DNA of 64,000 nucleotides from the NCBI GenBank assembly GCA_021777225.1, contig JAJYDQ010000002.1:42001-106000 (forward strand), in the 5' to 3' direction. Position 1 is the first letter of the stretch, and every line of letters begins with the position of its first letter. Positions 28,686 through 38,652 of the stretch are shown piece by piece. Both the position numbers and the translations under genes were made by a program. A model generated the notes under the pieces. It ran no database searches, had not been told where the DNA came from, and was given only the letters and a program-made list of their open reading frames with translations. The stretch is from Deltaproteobacteria bacterium (GTDB lineage: Bacteria; Desulfobacterota; Desulfomonilia; Desulfomonilales; Desulfomonilaceae).

Positions 28686-29960
28686 TCAAGTTTTCGGTGC
28701 CACAAGACGCTCAAAGTTTTTTCTGAGGTAACTATAGAGAATATCTGCCAGGACTTGATTGCCTTCTGCAGTTGCGTGACCCTGATATAGTTTTTCAAGT
28801 TGTGACCTGGATAGCCTCATGTCTGCCATAGTTTGGACCACGTCAAGAAACGGATATTTTTGATTTGTCAGGTAGCTTGTAAGTCTGGCCGTTCTGTTCA
28901 TTCCATAGTTAACAGTTTCTTGAATAAAATCCTTGTGAGGCATTATAACAATTATTGGAGTTGAATTGAGCGCATTGGCGTTAGTCTCAAAACGATCGAT
29001 GAGATGTCGCATCACAGAAAACGGATATTCTTCATCAAACAAATTCCAGGGATAGTGTGGTGTAAGCAACTTGTGAAAAACAGCGGGTAATGAAATGCCA
29101 ATTTGTTCGAAAATTGGATTTGCCCAATGCAAAAGTGAAATGGTCCAAGGGAATCCCATGATTGGCAATTTTCTGTCCAGTTGATACCAATAGTCGTGTT
29201 TGGCCAATTTCTCCAGGAATTTCTTGTCGTCAAGTTTTTTTACATCATCAACGGATTTGAGGGGATTCGACATAAGGACAAGTCGACCGCCTTTTTTGAC
29301 AAATATTGGCTTAGTGAGTTGCAAAGGATCATTGTAAGTGTAGAAAGGCCTATAAATATTGACTACCCGATTGATGTTTTCGGGCAAGATGCACAGCATG
29401 ACTATCCTTGCCTTAGTTTGTCCCTGAAGTTCATGTTTCATCATGGCCTGGTCGCTTCCATAGCCTTCCACACCAAAATTAAGCACATTAGCGCCGAGTC
29501 TTCTGGCCAAAAAAGTCTGCCAGGTACAGTCGTCTCTGACGTTGGCGCAATAAGTGAAAGAATCTCCATATGTCGCAATCAGGGTCTTGTCGTAGGAATC
29601 TGGGGAAAGTCTTTCCCCACCGTTACCATGATGATATGTTATTCCATCGATATCGCGATACACTATATTTGGGGGGTAATCCCATCCAAGTTCAGGGTGG
29701 AACATCCTCAGTCCTGCGCGATTGTCACCAATTTCTTTCGACCTGATGGGCTTGGATAGTACTTGGGGCTGATTGACTACTACGTGTTTTCTTTGTGCGA
29801 CGTAAAAATCCAGGGTTCTCTTCCCGAGTCTAGCGATTATTCTGGTAGGTATGGTCTTTTTCATCAAAATATATGAAGAGACCTCCAGCATTATAAAAAG
29901 AGGCACAAAAGCCAGGAACCAGAATAATATCGTCTTGGTCGAAATCCGCCGTCGGGCCAA
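28686..29960 (-). CDS. Membrane-anchored SGNH/GDSL-like protein
   Basis: 424 residues. A short basic start (ARRRIS), one membrane anchor (about 10-30), then an extracytoplasmic domain with the GDSFTY nucleophile block, NFGVEGYGSDQ (Gly block) and GHATAEGNQVLADIL near the end, where the catalytic His is expected. The TTG at 29960 is chosen because AGGAGG lies five bases upstream; an upstream in-frame TTG at 29978 has no such site. It follows the glycosyltransferase gene by 35 bp on the same strand and differs clearly from the two paralogues at 23324 and 27421. Likely esterase/acyltransferase on a surface glycan; not proven. Confidence 0.72.
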   Translation of the reverse strand: MARRRISTKTILFWFLAFVPLFIMLEVSSYILMKKTIPTRIIARLGKRTLDFYVAQRKHVVVNQPQVLSKPIRSKEIGDNRAGLRMFHPELGWDYPPNIVYRDIDGITYHHGNGGERLSPDSYDKTLIATYGDSFTYCANVRDDCTWQTFLARRLGANVLNFGVEGYGSDQAMMKHELQGQTKARIVMLCILPENINRVVNIYRPFYTYNDPLQLTKPIFVKKGGRLVLMSNPLKSVDDVKKLDDKKFLEKLAKHDYWYQLDRKLPIMGFPWTISLLHWANPIFEQIGISLPAVFHKLLTPHYPWNLFDEEYPFSVMRHLIDRFETNANALNSTPIIVIMPHKDFIQETVNYGMNRTARLTSYLTNQKYPFLDVVQTMADMRLSRSQLEKLYQGHATAEGNQVLADILYSYLRKNFERLVAPKT

Positions 29961-29995
29961 ATGTTCCTCCTCTTCCAATTCCGGTTTGATTACCT

Positions 29996-31831
29996 TTAGT
30001 TAGCGCCTGACACAAATTTTAATTCGGAGAATAGATTTTGAAGTGACAAACTCGGTTTATTTAGAAAATAAACATAGTCTTCTCTTGTTCCAGGTACTTC
30101 TTTCCATCCTTCACTTACAATTCCAGAAAATCTTGGTTCTTTTACAAATACTGCCTTAAATCCATAATCCCTGAGCGCAGTAAGGGTTTCCGCCCTGTTT
30201 TGGGCTGTGCCACCCAAGAATTCATTTACACTCATAATTTCGCCCATTACCCTTACTCCGGCCATTCTAGCCCAATAAAGCTTACAGTTAATTGGGCGAA
30301 AAACAGCCATCTTGTCCCCCTTGTCTATTCCGTTGGCCTTGAGGAAGTCCTTGGTGGCGACCATTTCCATGAAACTTTCATGATGGGATGTTTTGCTGTT
30401 GGTGCTATGCAGGGACCTGATGCTTTGGTCTACAACAAAAAACCCGACCATTCCGAGGAATATCGCTACTACGGCCGTAGCCTCAACAATTATTGAGGGA
30501 TGTTCGATAAAATCGGAATGCTTATACCTTGGAGCTGTTGTAAGAGCCGCAAATCCCAAGAATAGAAACGCCGCGACGTAACGCATCTCCATTGAAACCA
30601 GGCAATAAGTCGCGGTACCGCAGAAGCACATGAAAATCAGCATCAGAAAAGTAGAAGGGGGAAACATCCTTAAAGAGACAAAGGTAGCGACTTTAAACTG
30701 TGCGACAAACCACAGGAGGACTACTAAAGTTGGCCACAGCGTTCCGCTGGCGAGTTGGCTCAGGCTGCTTCTAATAGCTGAAAGTTGGGCCCTGTAATTA
30801 AAAACAGGAGCTATCCCGAGCGCCCAATACGCCGGATCACCTTGTGGATAGGTAGATGTCGAGCCATGATCGTAATAATATACTTCGGGATTATGGTGGA
30901 TAATTTTCGGGACATGAATTCCTTGTCCTTGGCCTGCGACATAAAAAGTGTAATTGTACACGCCTACTTCTCCGATAGAGAAGCGCCCAACCTCCAATGA
31001 TTGGGATATAATCACCGGAGAACTAATGACCAACATAACTGAAGCGGCTACAAGCAAACGGGGGACTGCTTTTCTCATCGAACTGGAATACATTGCCGCA
31101 AAAGCGAAAAAAAATACTGAAAAGGGGAAAAGAAATGTTTTACAAATGTAACCAAAGCCAGTTGTAATACCCAAAAGCGCAAAATTCCGGAAATCATCAG
31201 GGGATCGCTTGATGTTTAGAACAGCCACTACTGACAACAATACGAAAACAAATATTATCATGTCGGGGGTAATGAGCTGGATCCTTACCCATATCAAGGA
31301 AGCGACCAGGAAGGCAGAGTAGCACATCGCTTTGAAGACGTAAGGCGGCAACGCGATTCTCTCCACCTCTGTGTCAGCCTCATCAATCAAACGGCTTACA
31401 AAAAGATCACATGATGTCATAGCGGTTATAAACAGAATTAAATTGAACAACTTAACCATGAACAATTCATTATTCAGAGTTGTTTGGAAAATATGCTCAA
31501 AAATAGCTAATAAAATTGAATAGCCTGGAGAATAACCGAGAAACACAGAATCCTTCCACAGACCTGTACGGAAAGCTTGAGCCATATCCAAATACGCAAT
31601 GGCGTCTCCATTTATGAAATGTCTTGTTGTGTAAGTAAGGATCCCCCCTAAAAGCAGCCCTAAAATCCAGAAACATGCTCTAACCCGAGCGCTCCACAAC
31701 TGAGGGGCCGAAGTCCAATTTCTAGCGACAGACCCCAATTTTTTAAAATCCATAAAAGTTGGTCTTTCTCGCATGACATGACCCCAGGTTGTTATGGACG
31801 TCATATGTTGAACTTTTATCCAACGGTTCAT
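29996..31831 (-). CDS. PMT/ArnT-like GT-C membrane glycosyltransferase
   Basis: Up to 611 residues with about ten hydrophobic segments. After the first membrane segment comes the short periplasmic motif FINGDAIAYLDMAQAF, whose acidic residues match the catalytic loop of dolichyl/undecaprenyl-phosphate-dependent GT-C enzymes (GT39/GT83 type). Such enzymes move a sugar from a polyprenyl phosphate carrier on the outer face of the inner membrane. A soluble C-terminal tail (about 490-611) shares the layout of the next gene (VDQSIRSL, YWARMAGVRVMGEI), so the two are paralogues. Start not certain: ATG codons at 31831 and further in both lack a clear Shine-Dalgarno. Confidence 0.82.
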   Translation of the reverse strand: MNRWIKVQHMTSITTWGHVMRERPTFMDFKKLGSVARNWTSAPQLWSARVRACFWILGLLLGGILTYTTRHFINGDAIAYLDMAQAFRTGLWKDSVFLGYSPGYSILLAIFEHIFQTTLNNELFMVKLFNLILFITAMTSCDLFVSRLIDEADTEVERIALPPYVFKAMCYSAFLVASLIWVRIQLITPDMIIFVFVLLSVVAVLNIKRSPDDFRNFALLGITTGFGYICKTFLFPFSVFFFAFAAMYSSSMRKAVPRLLVAASVMLVISSPVIISQSLEVGRFSIGEVGVYNYTFYVAGQGQGIHVPKIIHHNPEVYYYDHGSTSTYPQGDPAYWALGIAPVFNYRAQLSAIRSSLSQLASGTLWPTLVVLLWFVAQFKVATFVSLRMFPPSTFLMLIFMCFCGTATYCLVSMEMRYVAAFLFLGFAALTTAPRYKHSDFIEHPSIIVEATAVVAIFLGMVGFFVVDQSIRSLHSTNSKTSHHESFMEMVATKDFLKANGIDKGDKMAVFRPINCKLYWARMAGVRVMGEIMSVNEFLGGTAQNRAETLTALRDYGFKAVFVKEPRFSGIVSEGWKEVPGTREDYVYFLNKPSLSLQNLFSELKFVSGAN

Positions 31832-31975
31832 GGACCGAATCTTCTTCCAATTGGAATGTCCAGGATCGATTTGTAGGTCGATACACCAGATCTACCCACT
31901 TTTTAAAGATTACGGCTAAAATAATCCCGCGTCAAAATTCTTGAATTGCGATTTCATATATTCAATTTAATCAGT

Positions 31976-33667
31976 TTACAATAGTCTGGCGTAAAAAGTT
32001 TCTGTTTGTGGTATCAAAACCCAACCTTCATCAGTTAGACGCGAACATTCTTTCCGCTGAGTGATTACTGCTTTAATGCCCTCATTTTTTAACAGTGTCA
32101 AAGATTTCGTTCGCTGTGCTTTTGTAATTTTAAAGAATTTCTCAGGGTCTTCGATTTCCCCGGTCACTCTTACTTTTGCCATTCTGGCCCACTGGATCGA
32201 CGAATTTCCAAGAACAGCTACATGATCGCCACACGTCACTCCTTTTGTAGCAAGAAAATTACTAACCGAGATTTGGTCTTCAAAACTCTGTCGGTAAGAT
32301 ATTTTACCATTTTCAAACCACAAACCCCTGATTGCTTGATCTACCGAAGATTGGAGGATGCTAACGATCATAAATAGAACGAAAGCAAGGACGCCAAGAT
32401 CACTAATTCCCAATTTGAGAAAGACTTTTTGGTTCTTTCCCCAGCCTATGCCCATGATTAAACCGACTGACCCCAGAAACAGGAACGGCGCGATGTATCT
32501 AGGCTCCATTGATATGAGGGCAAAGAGAAATATCCCGCAAATAGCCGGGACAATAAACAGGATAGTCAAACTTATTGGCTTCAAGGACCCTACCTGATAC
32601 GAGCCGAGATAAATCTGGAAGATGGCCCACGCGATAATGGCGGACAACCATCGTGATTGTGAAACAATCTCAAGAAGATTCGTTAGAAAAAGCTTGAGAT
32701 GAGCGACATTATCGTAGGATGGATTTATTCCTATTGTCCAGTAACAGACATCAAACGAAAACGGTCGGGTACAAACATCCCCGTATTCGTAGACTACAAC
32801 TTTGTTCTCAACGTCCAAGACCTTCCCTTGGTTGACTGGTTTTCCATTACCGCCAATCAGGATTGAATAAACATGACGGCCGCCTTCTCCATAAGTAAAG
32901 CTCCCCTTTTTTAGGGACAACGCTGCAACAAGTGGCCCAATGGTCAGGATCAGGAAGAGCGCGGCCAACGCTATTCTTGGCAGACATTTTTTTAAAGACC
33001 CGACAGCGATAGCAGCCATGATCAATAAAACTGGAGAAAAAAGAAAGACAAAAGCTTTTGACAAGTAACCCAGTCCAGTCAGGCACCCTAGAATAACGAA
33101 CTTATAAAACCTGTTGGAATTTTCTCGAATCCACATTAATACTGAGAAACATAAGAGAAGCAGACAAAATACCAACATATCAGGATTTATTAATCGGACT
33201 CTAACAGAAATGAGAGCCGTGGCTAGGAACGTTGAATATAATAGAGCCTGAATAAAGGGCCACGGCAGAGGGCCGCCACCACAGTCGACCATTGTGCGAT
33301 ACTCGTTTTTTAGGAATCGCAGCAAAACCTCAAGTGCGCCCAAAGCTGAGACAAAGATGATGTAGTTGAGGAGCTTCAACCACATGATCTCATTTAAAGC
33401 ATTTAGTCGAAAAATACTTTGGAACATGGCGATTAGCGACGCATAAAGTGGACTAAATGTAAAATTTGCTACATCGTGCCAGCGAAACTGTTTTATGGCC
33501 TCCCCAATCTCAATGTAGACTATCGCGTCATCGTTAATAAAATAGCGACTTGTGTAGGCGTTAGCTCCAGCAAACCCGAGGGCCAGGATCCAAAAAAATA
33601 CCCTGACCTGGTATTCTGAAATACGATAATGAATTAAATGCTTGTGGTTGATAAAATCAGTCAACAT
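31976..33667 (-). CDS. PMT/ArnT-like GT-C membrane glycosyltransferase, paralogue
   Basis: 563 residues with multiple membrane segments. YFINDDAIVYIEIGEAI after the first segment is the acidic catalytic-loop motif, and the C-terminal tail (VDQAIRGLW, WARMAKVRVTGEIEDPEKFF) aligns in order with its neighbour downstream. GGAG precedes the ATG closely. A 144-bp gap separates the two genes, so they may share a transcript. Donor and acceptor sugars are unknown; the surrounding SGNH, MBOAT and PAP2 genes point to an envelope glycan or glycolipid. Confidence 0.83.
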   Translation of the reverse strand: MLTDFINHKHLIHYRISEYQVRVFFWILALGFAGANAYTSRYFINDDAIVYIEIGEAIKQFRWHDVANFTFSPLYASLIAMFQSIFRLNALNEIMWLKLLNYIIFVSALGALEVLLRFLKNEYRTMVDCGGGPLPWPFIQALLYSTFLATALISVRVRLINPDMLVFCLLLLCFSVLMWIRENSNRFYKFVILGCLTGLGYLSKAFVFLFSPVLLIMAAIAVGSLKKCLPRIALAALFLILTIGPLVAALSLKKGSFTYGEGGRHVYSILIGGNGKPVNQGKVLDVENKVVVYEYGDVCTRPFSFDVCYWTIGINPSYDNVAHLKLFLTNLLEIVSQSRWLSAIIAWAIFQIYLGSYQVGSLKPISLTILFIVPAICGIFLFALISMEPRYIAPFLFLGSVGLIMGIGWGKNQKVFLKLGISDLGVLAFVLFMIVSILQSSVDQAIRGLWFENGKISYRQSFEDQISVSNFLATKGVTCGDHVAVLGNSSIQWARMAKVRVTGEIEDPEKFFKITKAQRTKSLTLLKNEGIKAVITQRKECSRLTDEGWVLIPQTETFYARLL

Positions 33668-33726
33668 TGACTCCGTAAGACATGTCTAGATGTCAATATC
33701 TTGAAAAATCAGATGCTTGAGTATCC

Positions 33727-33747
33727 TATCGATCAACAGTATCGATA
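33727..33747. promoter_or_regulatory. Inverted repeat in divergent promoter region
   Basis: TATCGAT-N7-ATCGATA, a perfect 7-bp arm repeat in the gap between the minus-strand glycosyltransferase and the plus-strand GAF gene. Size and symmetry fit a dimeric regulator's operator; no regulator is adjacent. Confidence 0.35.
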
Positions 33748-33885
33748 ATTCCGTCCAAGTTTGATATTACTAACCTACCATAAAAAAACGATTTCTTGAC
33801 CACACATTGAGCTTGTGCATAAATGCGAACCATCAAACATAAACGGGTAACGTCAAAGACTAAAGAAGTCCGGAGGAGGGTGACG

Positions 33886-36240
33886 ATGAAGGACCAGAAG
33901 AAATTCCCATTCAAAACCGTTTTGAGTCTTAGGCCCTTGATTGATTTTTGGAACAGGACCATTACCTCTTCGGACGCGTCGTGGGGACTTTCCCATGATG
34001 AACTCAGTTTAAAGCTTGAGGAAGCTCAAGAACTTATGGAATCTGTGACTGACTTCTCAGCTCTTGAACGCCATCAGGCGGTTATCAAAACATTGATGTC
34101 TGCTGTATTCCCCCGGGCATTTTGGGAAATTCAGATGGCTGGCGCGTTTATTCCCTTTCAACTAAGACCATTTTTTGTATCACCGTTACTGAAGACGAAA
34201 TTCTTGAATAGTGATGGCTCCATTAAAGGTAGACCATATCCGGATGAAGAAACCTATGAAAGGGCTTTGTCACTGAAGGCATATTTGATGGTCCTGAAGA
34301 AATTTTTCGAAATTGACAGCGACATTGATCTGCCACTCATGAGGGTTGTGCCGGACCCTGATACTACCTTGGACAGATATTACAAAATGATGGTTCAGAC
34401 TAAATTTGTGGAACCACTTTGTGTTACATCCGTTAGAGAATTGTCCGATCAAGAAAGAAATGAAATTAGAGACAATATTTCAGACCTCACTGTGTTAAGC
34501 CGTATCATACCAATTGAGGACTTTGAGTTTCATGGATTTGTTGTTGTTTATGCGTTTGATATAACTTCCAACGCTGTAATCGCCGCGTTAGAAGGGGACC
34601 TTGTTGATAGCAGCTCAATAATTGGGTCCTCAGGGCTGAGCCGTCTGGAAGGAAGATTACGGACATTGCTGGGTGTGCCAGACATGAGAGCAGAGATTGT
34701 AGCTTTTAACGATGATCAAGCTTTTGTCTTAAAGGAAAAAAGCGCCACATCAAATAACAGTCTCTTTTCGTTATCGAACAGTTTTCGTTCAAGTCTTTTG
34801 ACAGGAACACACTTTGAAACTGTCCTTCAGCAAAGTAAAATTGTCACGATCTCAGATTTATCTGTAAAACATTTAAATCAAAATACAGGGATCCAACTGC
34901 TTGAAAATGACGCAAGGTCTCTGTTGTCTGCTCCTCTTGCATATCACGCTAAAAAAATAGGACTTCTTAACCTCACATCACCTCATCCAGCGGAGTTCGG
35001 AGTCTTACAGTCACGGTTGGTAAAGGAAATTTTGCCGATTTTCTCTGTAGCGCTTAAACGATCACTAGATGAATTTAACTCTGCTGTCGATAGAACTATC
35101 AAAGAAAAGTGTACTGCCATCCATCCGTCCGTTGAATGGCGTTTTCGTCAAGCGGCGATTCAGTCCCTCGAAAATACAGATAATGGAACTATTGAAGAAT
35201 TTAATCCGGTAGTTTTCCGCAATGTGTATGCGTTGTACGCTATCGCCGACATAAAGGGGTCATCCGAAGCTAGGAACAGAAGTATTCAGATAGACTTGAG
35301 CGAACAGCTTGAGCGTGCTCAGGAAATTGTCTCCGCTGCAGTTTCAAAGAAGTCGTTCCCGATCCTTAGTGAAGTCAGCCACCAGATTCACGACAAGATC
35401 AAGAAAATATCGCAAGGTGTTACCATCGCCGATGAACAGCCGATATTGAATCTCGTTAGATCGGAGATTGAACCTCTTTTCCCGTTTTTATGCACTCTGG
35501 GAAAAGATTTAGCAGATCTTATCGATAAGTATGAGAAATTGCTGGATCCAATAACCGGCACGGTCTTTCGAGAAAGACGAGATTTTGAAGAGAGCGTAGC
35601 CCTTCTGAATAAAACCTTATCCTTTTATTTAGAAAAGGAGCAAGCGTTAGCCCAGTCTATTTTCCCGCATCTTTACGATAAACATCAGACGGACGGGATT
35701 GATTACGTCCTATATCTTGGTGAATCCATGGTGGAAAAGTTGAAATTTAGTGACGTGTATGTGAAAAACCTGCGCCTGTGGCAGTTGATAACTTGCTGTG
35801 GCATGGCTTGGCACGCTGCAAATATTCGACCAAAGCTCAAGGTCCCTCTGGAAGTAACTCATTTGGTCTTGGCGACTTTCACGCCCATATCAGTTCGTTT
35901 CAGGTTTGATGAAAAGCGATTTGACGTGGATGGCGCTTATGATACAGGGCACGAAATAATAAGATCGAGAATCGATAAAGCAACCGTAAAGGTCCGCAAT
36001 GATCGTCTAACGCAACCCGACAAGATAGCAATAGCTTATTCGAGGCCGGAGGAAGCTAAGGAGATGACTCGCCATATTTCTTATCTCCAGGACAACAATT
36101 TCCTGAAAGATGACCTTGAATATGTGGAACTGAATGATTTACCTGGGGTTCAAGGTCTCAGAGCGCTCAGAGTGAGTGTAAATCTGGGTTCTGTTGAGCT
36201 TGAAAAGAGACTGTTTGAAACTATGGAGCAGGGTTCCTGA
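33886..36240 (+). CDS. Large GAF-domain protein of unknown function
   Basis: 784 residues. The ATG at 33886 is chosen because GGAGGAGGG lies just upstream; an ATG 21 codons earlier has no such site. No signal peptide or membrane segment. A GAF-like region spans about 255-405 (ends LLSAPLAYHAKKIGLLNL). A later stretch, VYALYAIADIKGSSEARN near residue 455, recalls a motif I know from long GAF proteins of Bacteroidetes and is distantly reminiscent of nucleotide cyclase cores; catalytic residues are not clear, so I do not call a cyclase. The rest is helical and unrecognised. The lptF gene follows 54 bp downstream, so a link to envelope biogenesis is possible. Confidence 0.75.
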   Translation: MKDQKKFPFKTVLSLRPLIDFWNRTITSSDASWGLSHDELSLKLEEAQELMESVTDFSALERHQAVIKTLMSAVFPRAFWEIQMAGAFIPFQLRPFFVSPLLKTKFLNSDGSIKGRPYPDEETYERALSLKAYLMVLKKFFEIDSDIDLPLMRVVPDPDTTLDRYYKMMVQTKFVEPLCVTSVRELSDQERNEIRDNISDLTVLSRIIPIEDFEFHGFVVVYAFDITSNAVIAALEGDLVDSSSIIGSSGLSRLEGRLRTLLGVPDMRAEIVAFNDDQAFVLKEKSATSNNSLFSLSNSFRSSLLTGTHFETVLQQSKIVTISDLSVKHLNQNTGIQLLENDARSLLSAPLAYHAKKIGLLNLTSPHPAEFGVLQSRLVKEILPIFSVALKRSLDEFNSAVDRTIKEKCTAIHPSVEWRFRQAAIQSLENTDNGTIEEFNPVVFRNVYALYAIADIKGSSEARNRSIQIDLSEQLERAQEIVSAAVSKKSFPILSEVSHQIHDKIKKISQGVTIADEQPILNLVRSEIEPLFPFLCTLGKDLADLIDKYEKLLDPITGTVFRERRDFEESVALLNKTLSFYLEKEQALAQSIFPHLYDKHQTDGIDYVLYLGESMVEKLKFSDVYVKNLRLWQLITCCGMAWHAANIRPKLKVPLEVTHLVLATFTPISVRFRFDEKRFDVDGAYDTGHEIIRSRIDKATVKVRNDRLTQPDKIAIAYSRPEEAKEMTRHISYLQDNNFLKDDLEYVELNDLPGVQGLRALRVSVNLGSVELEKRLFETMEQGS

Positions 36241-36294
36241 ATATGATGGAATTTTGTTAACAAATACTGAAGCAATGCCGAGTAAGCCTAAAGT

Positions 36295-37482
36295 TTGAAA
36301 ATCATAGACAGATACGTATTTCGTGAAGTAAGCGTTTCTTTTCTTTTTTGCTTTACTATTTTCTTAGTAACCGGATTGATAGCAGGATTCCTCCCAATCT
36401 TGCAAAAGGGTATGGAAGCAGGACTTGAATTGACTATAGTCCTGTTCCAGGCGCTGATAAGCGCTCTCCCCGGTACCCTTGTGACAGTTGCGCCTCTGTC
36501 AATTTCAGTGGGGATATTGCTCGGCCTGGGAAGAATGTCTTCCGACAATGAAATATCTGCCATCAAATCCAGTGGCATATCTATAGTTAGTCTGTTGCCT
36601 CCAGTTTTAGCGCTCGGCTGCGTGGGTTTCCTCCTTAGCCTTCTCTGCACTTTGGTCCTTATTCCCAAAGGAATTTCCGAGGGTAAGCGTTTGATGCAGG
36701 AGGCGCTTACGAAAAGGATCGATGTTGGTATAGAAGAGCGAGTTTTTTTTGATTCATTGAAGAACATGATACTGTATGTTGAACAAATTGACGCTTCAAC
36801 CGGGTTGATGAGCAGAATATTTATCAGGGAATCATCTCAACCTAATGAAGTAACGACAATCCTTGCTAAGAGAGGCAAAGTAGCGACTGATCCGGAAGGA
36901 AAGGCATTTGTAATGGATTTGAGGGATGGGGTCATCCTGAAAGAAGACTCTAGAGGTGACTCCACTGGTAGCCTAGCTTTCAGGAGCTACATATTCAAGT
37001 ACCCGCTGGACCGGATGAGCCTTGAGAAAGAAAAAAAATCACTTGAAGAGATGTCCATATCGGAAATTCACGAGAGAGTAAGAGCTATTACAACCCCAAG
37101 ATCTCATGATACCCCAGAAACCAAGGTTTTCCAGCACAGAGTCGACATTTTTGCGAGGATTTTAATTCTGCAAAGATTTATGTATCCTTTTTCCTGCATA
37201 GCTCTGGCGCTTATTTCTTTTCCTATTGGTCTGGTCAATTTCGGCAAGGGAAAGCTTAACAATGTTTCACTAGGGATCGTAGCCATATTTGCTTATTATG
37301 CGTTGACGTTAGCCGCTGAACGGGCCGCGAGGTCCTATTTGATCTATCCAGAGATGGCTATTCCGTTTCCACCCTTGCTGTTTGTAATCCTTTCAGTTTA
37401 CCTAACGGATAGAGTACGTAGCGAAAGGACTCCTGGGTTTGTGTCCATTTTTCAGAGGGCTCAAGTCAGATTCCGTCGTTAG
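36295..37482 (+). CDS. lptF: LptF/LptG-family lipopolysaccharide export permease
   Basis: 395 residues: N-terminal basic start (IDRYVFREV) and three membrane segments to about 120, a periplasmic beta-jellyroll-like domain (about 130-270), then three C-terminal membrane segments. This is the YjgP/YjgQ fold that, with LptB, extracts LPS from the inner membrane. The SSDNEISAIKSSGIS coupling-helix segment is characteristic. Only one family member is in the window; the partner permease and LptB must be elsewhere. I label it lptF rather than lptG on overall resemblance only. TTG start without a strong Shine-Dalgarno. Confidence 0.88.
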   Translation: MKIIDRYVFREVSVSFLFCFTIFLVTGLIAGFLPILQKGMEAGLELTIVLFQALISALPGTLVTVAPLSISVGILLGLGRMSSDNEISAIKSSGISIVSLLPPVLALGCVGFLLSLLCTLVLIPKGISEGKRLMQEALTKRIDVGIEERVFFDSLKNMILYVEQIDASTGLMSRIFIRESSQPNEVTTILAKRGKVATDPEGKAFVMDLRDGVILKEDSRGDSTGSLAFRSYIFKYPLDRMSLEKEKKSLEEMSISEIHERVRAITTPRSHDTPETKVFQHRVDIFARILILQRFMYPFSCIALALISFPIGLVNFGKGKLNNVSLGIVAIFAYYALTLAAERAARSYLIYPEMAIPFPPLLFVILSVYLTDRVRSERTPGFVSIFQRAQVRFRR

Positions 37483-37686
37483 TGAATCAACAGAGGGAAA
37501 CCGAGTATTAAAGTTTTTTGCTATACATAATCAAATTATGAGAGCCTCTTTATCTCCGGTTCACATTTGGCGTGCGTTGGTTCGCGATCCGTATGCGCAC
37601 GACTTGACCGGAAGACATCACTTTCTCATCTATATCGCCACAATTTCATTGAACTCCTTTCTGAATCAAAATAGCGGAGCCTTTGG

Positions 37687-38652
37687 TCACTTGTCCATAT
37701 GTAACAAGAAGCGTGAGATAGCAAGTGTCCTTTTGAGTCGCGCAGTAGCGTTCAAATGATAGGGGGAGTCAAAGAAGTTGTTGACAGGCAAAACAGAATC
37801 AAAGGGGGTACCGTGAACCCTTATGTCTGGATACTGGTTCATTTTGGAGACAATACGTTGAATCCATGCTTTTTGAGCAACATAGAATGATTCCGGGATA
37901 CTTGGCCAAAAAAACACCATTTTCGCTTTTTTTCTTGCCGCATATTTACTCAAATTTTGCAGCGAGCTGAAGGTCTCTTCATTGAGCGTTTCATCCTTTT
38001 GAGTGGGGAAACAGCCATCCCAACTCGGGGACAGGCTTAAGTGCGCAACGAAATCACCATGCTCGTTGAATGAGCTGCGGGAGTATAGGTCTGGCTTAGA
38101 CTCAGGTTTCATCCTCAAAACCGTTGTCAATTTGTCCCAAGCTACTCTGGATCTTGTAAACATAAAAACATGAAACGATTTTAACAAGGCAAGATATTGG
38201 CTAGGAGATCGCAGGTTCCTGTATCCATCAGGTGAATACCAAAGAAGTAGCCAAACATCATCATTCCCGTTGGGTAAGTCTCCGTAGAACTGTTCATACT
38301 CAGGCATCACCATCACAAGGTCCCCGTGACCTATGAACGGCTTGACTTCCTCAAGCATGTAATGCAAACCGATCGTTGCCTTTATGGCCATGTTCACAAC
38401 AGGCAACCGTAATTCATGCTGAATAATGGCGCTGTCCAGGCCAAAAGCCACGTTTGAACCACCGACAAGTATTACCCTGGGACTTTGAGTTACTTTCAGT
38501 AACTTGTGCTTGTCTATTACTGAGGCCAGATAATGATTCTTCTGCGACCCTGCTACCACTATGATGATGAAGCAGGTCAATATTATGAGAGCACTGAGAA
38601 ATCCTATTTTACACAGCAAAACCTTTACTTGGGCCATACTAGAACCGACCAT
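37687..38652 (-). CDS. SGNH-like protein paired with MBOAT acyltransferase
   Basis: 321 residues; a second start (ATG at 38637) right after the MBOAT stop would remove five. One N-terminal membrane anchor (about 15-33), then a periplasmic domain with the SGNH nucleophile block LVGGSNVAFG and a terminal FDSPYHLNATAR (Asp-x3-His). It overlaps the MBOAT gene by 14 bp. MBOAT proteins that O-acylate surface polymers (AlgI, PatA, DltB types) usually work with an SGNH-type partner that finishes the transfer in the periplasm. I infer the same role here; the polymer is unknown. Confidence 0.8.
   Translation of the reverse strand: MVGSSMAQVKVLLCKIGFLSALIILTCFIIIVVAGSQKNHYLASVIDKHKLLKVTQSPRVILVGGSNVAFGLDSAIIQHELRLPVVNMAIKATIGLHYMLEEVKPFIGHGDLVMVMPEYEQFYGDLPNGNDDVWLLLWYSPDGYRNLRSPSQYLALLKSFHVFMFTRSRVAWDKLTTVLRMKPESKPDLYSRSSFNEHGDFVAHLSLSPSWDGCFPTQKDETLNEETFSSLQNLSKYAARKKAKMVFFWPSIPESFYVAQKAWIQRIVSKMNQYPDIRVHGTPFDSVLPVNNFFDSPYHLNATARLKRTLAISRFLLHMDK

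Noticed and set aside
29181..29759. 192-codon plus-strand ORF opposite the SGNH gene at 28686-29960
   Set aside because: The minus strand reads a protein with anchor and GDSF block; this one shows no domain.
34800..35400. Nucleotide cyclase in the GAF protein
   Set aside because: Only one short motif resembles a cyclase core; metal and substrate residues are not clear.
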